64,000 bases of DNA from Nonomuraea fuscirosea. Lineage in GTDB: Bacteria; Actinomycetota; Actinomycetes; Streptosporangiales; Streptosporangiaceae. Position numbers and translations under genes: made by a program. The stretch lies in NCBI RefSeq assembly GCF_003001935.1, contig NZ_PVNG01000018.1:217045-281044 (forward strand), given 5' to 3'. This document shows positions 1-6,992 of this stretch, piece by piece (the stretch's first letter is position 1; every line of letters begins with the position of its first letter). The notes under the pieces were generated by a model. That model worked only from the letters and a program-made list of their open reading frames with translations. It was not told where the DNA came from and searched no databases.

Positions 1-291
1 GGTTTCCTTCCTCCAAGCTGTGTTCAGCGTGTGGAGCCGTAACCGAGGCGATGCCTCTGCAGGTCCGGGAATGGACCTGCGGGTGTGGCGCGGTTCACGA
101 CCGCGACATCAACGCTGCGATCAACATCCTGGCCGCCGGACGGGCGGACAGGCTAAACGCCTGTGGAGGGCCGGTCAGACCATCCTTCGGGATGGCACAG
201 CCCCGCGAAGCAGGAAGCCACGGCAGTGCCGCCGCGTGAACGGGGCGGCACGGGCCAGAATCTTCGGGCTTCAGCCAGGAGAGCTCGTCAA
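1..291 (+). mobile_element. IS200/IS605-family element, right end only
   Basis: The window opens inside an insertion sequence of the IS200/IS605 type. What is visible is the 3' end of the TnpB gene, a short GC-rich stem overlapping its stop codon, and a right-end hairpin region (about 258-287) finishing in TCAA at 288-291, the usual form of actinobacterial IS605 right ends. The left end and any TnpA lie outside the window. The element ends 15 bp before the GTG start of the dedA gene. The boundary at 291 is inferred from family knowledge, not from an empty site. Confidence 0.7.
3..239 (+). CDS. tnpB: TnpB RNA-guided nuclease, C-terminal fragment (cut by window edge)
   Basis: Only the last 78 residues are present, read from base 3. 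They contain the zinc-ribbon of IS605 OrfB/TnpB: a CSACG pair followed by TCGCG, then the family-typical VHDRDINAAINILAAG block. The Asp in DRD belongs to the third RuvC motif of the nuclease core. The product is known in this family as an RNA-guided DNA endonuclease that uses an RNA made from the element's right end. The reading frame is intact to its TGA. Whether the upstream part is intact cannot be seen. Confidence 0.85.
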   Translation, partial: FPSSKLCSACGAVTEAMPLQVREWTCGCGAVHDRDINAAINILAAGRADRLNACGGPVRPSFGMAQPREAGSHGSAAA

Positions 292-311
292 TAGTAGGCT
301 CTCGGCGTGGA
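160..311 (+). ncRNA. Putative right-end guide RNA (reRNA/omegaRNA) of TnpB
   Basis: TnpB guide RNAs are made from the 3' end of tnpB and the right end, with the guide lying just past the element. Here an 8-bp stem (226-233 with 244-251, loop 234-243) spans the tnpB stop, and the right-end segment closes with TCAA at 288-291. The guide would then be 292-311, tagtaggctctcggcgtgga, which includes the -10 box and start codon of dedA. The 5' end (160) is only a guess; the position of the guide follows from family rules. Confidence 0.45.
295..300 (+). promoter_or_regulatory. -10 box of leaderless dedA promoter
   Basis: TAGGCT fits the actinobacterial -10 consensus TANNNT and ends 6 bp before the GTG start, the spacing expected for a leaderless mRNA. 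No Shine-Dalgarno sequence precedes the GTG. The matching -35 region would fall inside the IS605 right end, so the insertion has probably replaced the native -35 element. Confidence 0.45.
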
Positions 312-1020
312 CTGGCTCTTGAATCTCCTCGACCCGACATGGTGGCTCACCATTCTCGGTGCATTCGCCACCATCGGCGTTCTCGCGATCATCTTCGCCG
401 AAACGGGTTTGCTGCTCGGGTTCTTCCTGCCCGGCGACTCGCTGCTCGTGGCCGCGGGGATTTTCAGCTCGGCCTCGGTGGCGGCGGGAATGAACATCGC
501 CCCCCTGTCCCTGCCCGTGCTGCTGATCGGCACACCGCTGTGCGCCGTCGCCGGCGCCCAGCTCGGGCATTTCCTGGGCGCCCGGTTCGGCCGCCGGCTC
601 TTCGACAAACCCGATTCGCGGTTGTTCAAGAAGGAGCACGTGCTGCGGGCGGAGGAGTTCTTCGAGAAGTTCGGGCCCGCCAAGGCGGTGATCCTGGCCA
701 GGTTCGTGCCGATCGTCCGCACGTTCATGAATCCGGTCGCGGGCGTGCTGGAGATGAGCTCCAGGCGATTCTTCATCTGGAACGTGGTCGGCGGCGTCGT
801 CTGGGTCGAGGGCCTCATCCTGCTCGGCCATTTCCTCGGCGGCCAGGTCGACCCCAAGCAGATCGACAAGTACATCCTGCCGGGCGTGTTCGTGATCGTG
901 TTCATCTCGCTGATCCCGATCTTCGTGGAGGCGATCAAGCACCGCAGAGCGGCCAGGTCGCTCCCCGTGCCCAACGGCAAGCACCACCGCGTGGGGCAGG
1001 CGGGCGACAACCAGCTCTGA
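307..1020 (+). CDS. DedA family membrane protein (VTT/SNARE-associated domain)
   Basis: A 237-aa integral membrane protein of the DedA family, which includes undecaprenyl-phosphate and phospholipid transporters needed for envelope homeostasis. The core runs from about residue 15 to 205: hydrophobic segments, the re-entrant region with ETGLLLGFFLPGDS, the family-conserved FGPAKAVILARFVPIVRTF with its essential Arg residues, and a final TM segment near residue 195. The tail is basic. The GTG at 307 is chosen because it begins the conserved N-terminus and follows a leaderless -10 box. An IS605 element ends 15 bp upstream, so expression may differ from relatives. Confidence 0.85.
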   Translation: MDWLLNLLDPTWWLTILGAFATIGVLAIIFAETGLLLGFFLPGDSLLVAAGIFSSASVAAGMNIAPLSLPVLLIGTPLCAVAGAQLGHFLGARFGRRLFDKPDSRLFKKEHVLRAEEFFEKFGPAKAVILARFVPIVRTFMNPVAGVLEMSSRRFFIWNVVGGVVWVEGLILLGHFLGGQVDPKQIDKYILPGVFVIVFISLIPIFVEAIKHRRAARSLPVPNGKHHRVGQAGDNQL

Positions 1021-1060
1021 GCCGGCGCCGACGGCGGTGGGGCGGGGGATCATCAGCGGG

Positions 1061-1066
1061 TACGCT
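1061..1066 (+). promoter_or_regulatory. -10 box, leaderless promoter of the 1074 gene
   Basis: TACGCT matches TANNNT and lies 7 bp before the GTG at 1074. No ribosome binding site is seen before either the GTG at 1074 or the ATG at 1098, which favours the GTG as a leaderless start. Confidence 0.4.
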
Positions 1067-1073
1067 GCCCACT

Positions 1074-1559
1074 GTGGGACGCCACAGCTCAGAACCGATG
1101 GGCATCGCCCGATTAGCGCTCCTCCTGGTGGGGGCGGGGGTCGTGGTGACACTGCTGGTCATCGGCGGTGTCGCGCTGGTCGGCTCGGACGCCACGGCAC
1201 CGCCCGAGCGTGAGCCCGCCTCAGCCCCGGCCACGGACACCACCACCGAGGCCGCGGAACCGGCTGCCACCGCGCAGGCGCCGACCGTCCGGATCGAATG
1301 CCTCGCGGAGACCTGCCCCCTCGTCACCGTCCGGGTGCCCGGCGGCGACGTGCTGCAGTACCGGGAGATGGGCAGGGGCGAGGAGGTCAGCTACTTCGAG
1401 CCGGAGCTCGACGTGGTGCTCAGCGACGCCGGTACGGTGCGCGTCACGGAGAACGGCGAACTACGCGAACCAGGCAAGCCGGGCGCCCGGGAAGCCTTCA
1501 CCGTCCGGGGCCCGAAGAAGTCCGCCACCCCGGCCGAGTCCGACTCCGACTCCGGCTGA
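1074..1559 (+). CDS. Small membrane-anchored protein of unknown function
   Basis: Encodes about 161 aa. One N-terminal transmembrane segment (about residues 12-36, LALLLVGAGVVVTLLVIGGV) is followed by a Pro/Ala/Thr-rich linker and then a folded-looking extracytoplasmic part (about 70-145) carrying a CLAETCPLV cysteine pair and an acidic C-terminus. No family is recognised. Start is uncertain between GTG 1074 (leaderless) and ATG 1098. It sits alone between dedA and the convergent pyrE, separated from the latter by a 13-bp tandem repeat. Confidence 0.6.
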   Translation: MGRHSSEPMGIARLALLLVGAGVVVTLLVIGGVALVGSDATAPPEREPASAPATDTTTEAAEPAATAQAPTVRIECLAETCPLVTVRVPGGDVLQYREMGRGEEVSYFEPELDVVLSDAGTVRVTENGELREPGKPGAREAFTVRGPKKSATPAESDSDSG

Positions 1560-1609
1560 TCGCCGTCCGGCCGCCCCTGCCGGCCGGCCCTCCGGGTCGG
1601 CGAGTCCCC

Positions 1610-1680
1610 GTGGTCAGAGCCCGTGGTCAGAGCCCGTGGTCAGAGGCCGAGGTCAGAGGCCGAGGTCAGAGGCCGAGGTC
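1610..1680. repeat. 13-bp tandem repeat overlapping the 3' end of pyrE
   Basis: Five full 13-bp copies (starts 1610, 1623, 1636, 1649, 1662) plus a partial sixth. The first two read gtggtcagagccc, the third gtggtcagaggcc, the later ones gaggtcagaggcc. The pyrE stop codon (TCA on the plus strand, 1666-1668) lies inside the array, so the unit seems to have multiplied outward from the pyrE terminus. Confidence 0.85.
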
Positions 1681-2199
1681 GGTCAGGGTGTAGGCGGTGC
1701 GGTAGTCGAGGCCCTCGGCGTTGACCCGCTCCCTGGCCCCCCGGTCGACGATGGTCGCCACGGCCACCACCTCGGCGCCCGCCTCACGCAGCGCCTCCAC
1801 GGCCGTCAGCGGTGACGAGCCCGTCGTCGAGGTGTCCTCGACGGCCAGCACCCGCCGCCCCTTGACCTCGGGCCCCTCGATGCGGCGCTGCATGCCGTGC
1901 GCCTTCTGCGCCTTGCGCACCACGAACGCGTCCAGCGCACGCCCCCGCGCCGCCGCGGCGTGCAGCATCGCGGCGGCCACCGGGTCGGCCCCCATCGTGA
2001 GCCCGCCCACCGCCTCGTAGTCGAGGTCGGCCGTCAGGTCGAGCATCACGTTGCCGACGAGCGGCGCGGCCACCCCGTCGAGCGTGATCCGCCGCAGGTC
2101 GAGGTAGAAGTCGGCCTCCTTGCCCGAGGACAGGATGACCTTGCCGTGCACGATGGCCTTGCGCTTGATCTCGGCCAGGAGGTTGTCGCGATCCGTCAT
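1666..2199 (-). CDS. pyrE: Orotate phosphoribosyltransferase
   Basis: A 177-aa cytoplasmic enzyme that joins orotate to PRPP to give OMP in pyrimidine synthesis. The N-terminus carries KVILSSGKEADFYLDLRR typical of PyrE, the middle has the orotate-binding GGLTMGADPVA, and residues near 120-135 hold the PRPP-binding signature VLAVEDTSTTGSS. Length fits the short actinobacterial type. The ATG at 2199 is preferred over upstream in-frame starts because TAAAGCT-free sequence aside, a TAAGCT -10 box sits 7 bp upstream, giving a leaderless start. The stop codon is embedded in a 13-bp tandem repeat. Confidence 0.93.
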   Translation of the reverse strand: MTDRDNLLAEIKRKAIVHGKVILSSGKEADFYLDLRRITLDGVAAPLVGNVMLDLTADLDYEAVGGLTMGADPVAAAMLHAAAARGRALDAFVVRKAQKAHGMQRRIEGPEVKGRRVLAVEDTSTTGSSPLTAVEALREAGAEVVAVATIVDRGARERVNAEGLDYRTAYTLTDLGL

Positions 2200-2206
2200 G
2201 GGTCCA

Positions 2207-2212
2207 AGCTTA
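2207..2212 (-). promoter_or_regulatory. -10 box of leaderless pyrE promoter
   Basis: On the minus strand TAAGCT fits TANNNT and is separated by 7 bp from the pyrE ATG. There is no Shine-Dalgarno motif between them. Confidence 0.5.
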
Positions 2213-2362
2213 TGGTCCTGATCAGCGCCGACGCCCGCCCCCTGCCGCCTCCGGCCAGGCCGTCCCCGGCCGCTCCGCGAGTAAAGCCGCCGACGCGGTT
2301 TAGTCATGACGGGGAATGCGGAATGATTGCGCGGGGCAACCCCGCGTAATCGTGAGGTCACT

Positions 2363-4729
2363 ATGGGTGTCGAAACGCCGCAGAGCGATGCAGAGCTGCT
2401 TCAGGCGGTAAGGGCGGGTAACGCCGCCGCGTACGGGGAGCTCTACGAGCGCCACGTCGCCGCCGCCCGCGCGCTGGCCCGGCAGCTCGTCAGGGGCGCC
2501 GAGGTGGAGGACGTGGTCGCGGAGTCGTTCACGAAGATCCTCGATCTCGTGGGCAGGGGCGGCGGCCCCGACTCCGGGTTCCGCACCTACCTGCTCACCG
2601 TCGTGCGGCGCACGGTCTACGACCGCTCCAGGGTCGAGAGCCGCCAGGTGACCACGGGCGAGATCGAGCTGTACGACCCGGGCGTGCCCTTCGTCGACCC
2701 CGCGCTCGTCGGCCTGGAGAAGTCGCTGATCGCCAGGGCCTTCCTGTCGCTGCCCGAGCGCTGGCGGGCGGTGTTGTGGCATACCGAGGTCGAGCGGCTC
2801 AAGCCGGCCGGGGTGGCGCCGCTGCTGGGGCTGTCGGCCAACGGCGTGGCGGCGCTGGCCTACCGGGCCAGGGAGGGGCTGCGGCAGGCGTACCTGCAGC
2901 TGCACCTGGGGACGCTGCCGGAGCACGAGTGCCGCCCGATGCTGGCCAAGATGGGCGCCTACGTGCGCGGCGGGCTGGCCAGGCGCGACTCCAAGGCGAT
3001 CGACGAGCACGTGGACGGCTGTGAGGAGTGCCACGGCGTCCTGCTGGAGCTGACCGACGTCAACCGCGGGCTGCGCGTCATGGTCGGGCCCCTCATCGCC
3101 GGGCCGCTGTTCGGCGGCTACGCCGCGGCGCTGGCCAGGACGTCCCTCGCGGGCGGCCGAGCGGGTGGCGTGCTGCGGGCGCTCGGGTGGCTGCGGCGGG
3201 CGCCGAAGGGGCGGCAGGCGGCGGCGGCCGGCCTCACGATGGGCGTGGCGGCCGCGGTGGCGGCGGCCGCCGTGCTGCTGCCGGTCTCCGGCGAGCGGCC
3301 GGTCGTGCGCTCCTCCGAGGCGCCGCGGGTCGCGCAGCCTCCCGCGAAGGACGACCCGGCGCGGGTACGCGTGCGGGTGCCGCCGCCGAGCGAGCGTCCG
3401 GCCCAGGTGCCGCCCCCCGCCAGGAAGGACCGGCCGGGACGGGCCCGGCTGCGGGCCACGATCGACGCGCTGGGCTCTCTCGTCCGCGCCCAGCCCGGCA
3501 TCCTCGCCCTGCGCCTGCGCAACTACGGCGACGCCCCCAGCGCGGAGCTGGCCGCGCAGGTGGACCTCCCGCCCGGCGTCACCCTCGTGCCCTCCGCGCG
3601 ACGCGGCCACAGTGCGGCGCTCGCGGGCACCGGAGGCACGGTGGGCACGGTGGACGGCTGGGCCTGCCGCCCGGCGGAGGGCGGCGCGCGGTGCGCCAGA
3701 AAGGCCCTGGCGGCCGGGCAGGGCACCACGGTGTTCCTGCGGGTGCTGGTGGCCGACGAGGCGCCGCAGGGCCCGGGGCCGGCCGTCCGGATCGCGGCGG
3801 GCCCGCTGCGGGTGCTGGCCAAGGCCGAGACGGGGGTACGCGGGTCGGGCGCGCCCGCCAGGTTCGCCACCGACGGCAAGGTGACCGTGCGCGCGATCGG
3901 CAACGCGCTGCTGAGCTGCCCGCAGGAGCGCGCGGGCTGCCTGGAGGCCAGGCGGCGCGAGGGAGCCCAGCGCGACAACGACCTGTGGCCGATGACCGCG
4001 CTCGACCAGGACGACCGCTCCGACACCGCCGCCTCCAGCGGGGCGGAGCTGTCCGTGCCGAAGGGCGGCGAGGTCGTGTGGGCCGGGCTCTACTGGTCGG
4101 CGACGGGCGAGCAGGGCGGGCCGATCAAGCTCAGGCCGCCGGGGCGCAAGAAGTACCTCACCGTGCGGCCCGGCCAGGTGACGGTGCGCGAGCTGCCGCT
4201 GGGGCCCGTCTACCAGGCGTTCGCCGACGTGAGCGAGCTGGTCGGCGACGCACGCGCGAACGGCACCTGGTGGGCGGCCGACGCCCCCATGAAGGAAGGG
4301 GTGTCACGCCATGCGGGATGGAGCCTGGTGCTGATCGTGACCGATCCGGCGGAGTCGTACAGCCAGGCCGTGGTGCTGGACACGGCGGCCGTCGTCGGCG
4401 GCGGCGCGCGGCGGCTGCGGATCCCGCTCGGCGGGCTGCGCCCGGCGGCCGCGCCCGCGCGGGTCGAGATGGTCACCTGGGAGGGCGACGCCGACCTCAA
4501 GGGCGACAAGGTCGCGCTCGGGTCCGGCGCGCTGACCCCCGCCGGCGGCGAGCGCGCCCTGTCGAACGTCTTCGACGGCTCCTCGAACGGCGTGGCGGAG
4601 ATGACGTTCGGCGTGGACGTCGACACGGTCGGCGCGGAGCTCGGCGTGGACCCCGCGCTGACGATCGTCACGGACAAGGACGTGGTCCTGTTCGGGGTCG
4701 CCGCGCTGAGTGTGCGGGCGAGGTCGTGA
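2363..4729 (+). CDS. ECF sigma factor fused to zinc finger, membrane anchor and extracellular domain
   Basis: A 788-aa fusion. Residues ~10-95 are sigma region 2 (VEDVVAESFTKILDLV), ~125-185 sigma region 4 (LPERWRAVLWHTEVE and a helix-turn-helix). Residues ~195-240 form an anti-sigma-like zinc finger (HVDGCEEC). One transmembrane segment lies near 295-318. The long outer part includes a DUF11-like domain (~375-475) and a domain with the NDLWPMTALDQDDRSDTAASS and VVWAGLYWS motifs seen in actinobacterial surface proteins. Sigma factors with such tails are known (groups ECF52/53, from memory); they suggest a one-protein envelope sensor. GTGAGGT upstream serves as RBS for the ATG at 2363. Confidence 0.85.
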   Translation: MGVETPQSDAELLQAVRAGNAAAYGELYERHVAAARALARQLVRGAEVEDVVAESFTKILDLVGRGGGPDSGFRTYLLTVVRRTVYDRSRVESRQVTTGEIELYDPGVPFVDPALVGLEKSLIARAFLSLPERWRAVLWHTEVERLKPAGVAPLLGLSANGVAALAYRAREGLRQAYLQLHLGTLPEHECRPMLAKMGAYVRGGLARRDSKAIDEHVDGCEECHGVLLELTDVNRGLRVMVGPLIAGPLFGGYAAALARTSLAGGRAGGVLRALGWLRRAPKGRQAAAAGLTMGVAAAVAAAAVLLPVSGERPVVRSSEAPRVAQPPAKDDPARVRVRVPPPSERPAQVPPPARKDRPGRARLRATIDALGSLVRAQPGILALRLRNYGDAPSAELAAQVDLPPGVTLVPSARRGHSAALAGTGGTVGTVDGWACRPAEGGARCARKALAAGQGTTVFLRVLVADEAPQGPGPAVRIAAGPLRVLAKAETGVRGSGAPARFATDGKVTVRAIGNALLSCPQERAGCLEARRREGAQRDNDLWPMTALDQDDRSDTAASSGAELSVPKGGEVVWAGLYWSATGEQGGPIKLRPPGRKKYLTVRPGQVTVRELPLGPVYQAFADVSELVGDARANGTWWAADAPMKEGVSRHAGWSLVLIVTDPAESYSQAVVLDTAAVVGGGARRLRIPLGGLRPAAAPARVEMVTWEGDADLKGDKVALGSGALTPAGGERALSNVFDGSSNGVAEMTFGVDVDTVGAELGVDPALTIVTDKDVVLFGVAALSVRARS

Positions 4730-4915
4730 CCGCGAATGGGACAAACTGGTACGGTCTGCCTGATTGGTCAGGCGCGGCTATGAGCGAGGGCCGAATCGTC
4801 GGGATTAACCCTCGCGCGATCACCTGCTTTCATTACCCTGAGAGAGGGCCGCCGAGTCCGGTCTCTGACGGTGCAGAGCCAGCAAGGTCGGACCACCAGG
4901 AAAGGGGCGGTGTCA

Positions 4916-6202
4916 GTGGATCGCTGTGCGCTGTTCGTGGACGCTGGCTATCTGCTGGCGGACGGGGCGATGGCCGTGCACGGCACACGGCATCGCGAAG
5001 CGGTCTCCTGGGACTATCCAGGGCTGCTGCAGCTGATGACCAACCTGTCGCGCGAACGCACCGGCCTGCCGCTGCTGCGATGCTACTGGTACGAGGCGAC
5101 GGTCGAGGGCCGGCGCACTCCCGAGCACGACGCGCTGGCCGACATACCGGGCCTCAAGCTCAGGCTGTCCCGCATCCGGCCGGGCCGGCGCGAGGGCGTC
5201 GACGCCCAGGTGCACCGCGACCTCATGACGCTCGCCCGCAACAACGCCATCTGCGACGCGGTCGTGGTCAGCGGCGACGAGGACCTGGCGCAGGTCGTGT
5301 GCGACGCCCAGGACCTCGGCATCAGGGTGAGCGTCATCCACATCGCGGCCGACGGCGGCTGGGCCGTCTCGCGCTCGCTCCGGCAGGAGTGCGACGACCT
5401 GGTCGAGCTGGGAGCGGTCCACCTGCGCCCCTACGTCAGCACGCTGACCGGCATCACCGAGTCCTCCAACGGCCACCACCAGCCCGCGAGCAACGGCCAC
5501 GGCTCCCACTCGCTGCCGCCCGCGCCGCAGCCGTCCCTGCCCCCTTCGTCGCTGCCCTCCACCACAGGCGGCCACACGGGCAGCCACACCGGCGGCCACA
5601 CGACCAGTCATACCGGCAGTCATACCGGCAGCCACTCGGGCAGCCACGCGGCCGGCTCGGCCGCCCACAACGGCCAGCCGTCGTCCAACGGGCACTCCGG
5701 CGGACGCGCGCAGACGCCGCCGCCCGCGCTGCCGACCTACTCCTACCAGCAGGAGCAGCCGGCCTACCCGCAGGAGCAGCCGCCGCCCGCCGCCCCGGCC
5801 ACCGGGCCGATCCAGGCGCAGTCCCAGCCGTCCAGCCCCACCACCGGCCAGTTCTCCACCTCGTCCAGCGGCGCCTACCAGCCCGCGCAGCTCGGCCCCT
5901 ACACCGGGCCGCAGCCGGCCCCCGTCGCGCAGCCCGCAGCGGCCACGGCGGGCGCCACCACGCTGTCCGACGCCGTCAAGGCCGCCCACCGCGAAGGCCA
6001 CGACTTCGGCGACTCCGTCGCCCGCGACGCGCCCGCGCTGTGGCTGGAGGCGGTCCTGGCGCGCAAGCCGCGCATGCCGTCCGATCTGGAGGCGCGGCTG
6101 CTGCAGGGATCGTCGTTGCCGATCGACTTCCTGCTGCACGACGAGGTACGCCACGCCCTGCGACGCGGCTTCTGGGACGCTTTGGAACGCGCCCGTCAGT
6201 AA
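4916..6202 (+). CDS. NYN domain protein with long low-complexity linker
   Basis: A 428-aa protein. Residues 1-165 form a NYN (PIN-like) nuclease domain: VDAGYLLADG at the start, VDAQVHRDLMTLARNN and VVVSGDEDLAQVV supply the acidic residues that bind metal in this fold, so cleavage of RNA is the likely activity. Then follows about 160 residues rich in Gly, Ser, His, Pro and Gln, including repeated SHTG/GHTG units coded by 5561-5660, and a conserved C-terminal helical domain (~340-428). GTG 4916 is chosen over GTG 4910 and upstream ATG 4871 because the AAAGGGG at 4901-4907 is better spaced and the family begins VDRCALFVDAG. Confidence 0.8.
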   Translation: MDRCALFVDAGYLLADGAMAVHGTRHREAVSWDYPGLLQLMTNLSRERTGLPLLRCYWYEATVEGRRTPEHDALADIPGLKLRLSRIRPGRREGVDAQVHRDLMTLARNNAICDAVVVSGDEDLAQVVCDAQDLGIRVSVIHIAADGGWAVSRSLRQECDDLVELGAVHLRPYVSTLTGITESSNGHHQPASNGHGSHSLPPAPQPSLPPSSLPSTTGGHTGSHTGGHTTSHTGSHTGSHSGSHAAGSAAHNGQPSSNGHSGGRAQTPPPALPTYSYQQEQPAYPQEQPPPAAPATGPIQAQSQPSSPTTGQFSTSSSGAYQPAQLGPYTGPQPAPVAQPAAATAGATTLSDAVKAAHREGHDFGDSVARDAPALWLEAVLARKPRMPSDLEARLLQGSSLPIDFLLHDEVRHALRRGFWDALERARQ

Positions 6203-6317
6203 CGCCCCGGGCGCCCCACAGGCCGCTGAGAGCGACGTCGCCCGTCGCTGCTGAGGCCCCCGCCCGCGAGATCGGCCTCGCCCGTCGCTGAGGCCCGCCT
6301 GACCCGGCACACGGAAG

Positions 6318-6347
6318 CGCCCCCGGGCGGCGGATGTCCCGGGGGCG
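6318..6347. terminator. Bidirectional hairpin terminator
   Basis: A 10-bp perfect stem (CGCCCCCGGG / CCCGGGGGCG) with a 10-nt loop lies between the convergent NYN gene and response-regulator gene. There is no U-tract, as is common in actinomycetes. It could serve both strands. Confidence 0.6.
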
Positions 6348-6359
6348 GAGCGGGAGAGA

Positions 6360-6989
6360 TCAGGAGAGCGCGTCGAAGCCGGCGCGCAGATGACCCAGGC
6401 GCTCGTTCAGGTCGGCCAGCGGCACCGACAGCGCCGGATCCTGGGACTTGCGGGCCAGCTCCCTGACCCGGGCCAGCTCGTCCTCCACCGCCGTCAGCCG
6501 CCGCGACAGCTCAGGCAGCACCGACGCGTGGTCGCCCGCCCCCGGCGGCAGTTCGCCGTTGACGCGGTCGCGCAGCAGGCTCGCCTGTTCGGCCAGGCGC
6601 TTGTTCATGTTGTACAGCTCGGAGAAGACCGACACCTTCGCCCGCAGCACCCACGGGTCGAACGGCTTGGTCAGGTAGTCGACCGCGCCCGCGGCGTAAC
6701 CGCGGAAGGCGTAGTCGGGAGCGCTGTCGACTACGGTCAGGAAGATGATCGGGATGTTGCGGGTGCGCTCCCGCCGCTTGATGTGCGCGGCCGTCTCGAA
6801 GCCGTCCATGCCGGGCATGCGCACGTCCAGCAGGATCAGCGCGAACTCGGTGTTGAGCAGCGCTTTGAGCGCCTCCTCGCCCGATCTGGCGCGTACGGGC
6901 ACCAGATCGAGGGAGCTGAGGATGGCCTCAAGCGCGATCAGGTTCTCCTCGCGGTCATCGACGAGGAGGATCTTGGCACGATCCGGCAT
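6360..6989 (-). CDS. Response regulator, receiver domain with coiled-coil tail
   Basis: 209 aa. Residues ~5-120 are a CheY-like receiver with the acidic DD pair (LLVDDREEN), phospho-acceptor Asp in LLDVRMPGMDG, Thr in FLTVVDS and Lys in LTKPFDP. The remainder (~125-209) is helical and has no DNA-binding domain, so it is a single-domain-type regulator acting by protein contact. It begins 4 bp downstream of the hybrid kinase's stop codon and is surely cotranscribed with it; phosphotransfer between them is the natural inference. Confidence 0.87.
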   Translation of the reverse strand: MPDRAKILLVDDREENLIALEAILSSLDLVPVRARSGEEALKALLNTEFALILLDVRMPGMDGFETAAHIKRRERTRNIPIIFLTVVDSAPDYAFRGYAAGAVDYLTKPFDPWVLRAKVSVFSELYNMNKRLAEQASLLRDRVNGELPPGAGDHASVLPELSRRLTAVEDELARVRELARKSQDPALSVPLADLNERLGHLRAGFDALS

Positions 6990-6992
6990 CGA

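Noticed and set aside
3028..6291. A 1087-codon plus-strand open frame across the sigma factor and NYN genes
   Set aside because: It is Arg/Gly/Ala-rich with no domain, and crosses two well-supported genes in another frame.
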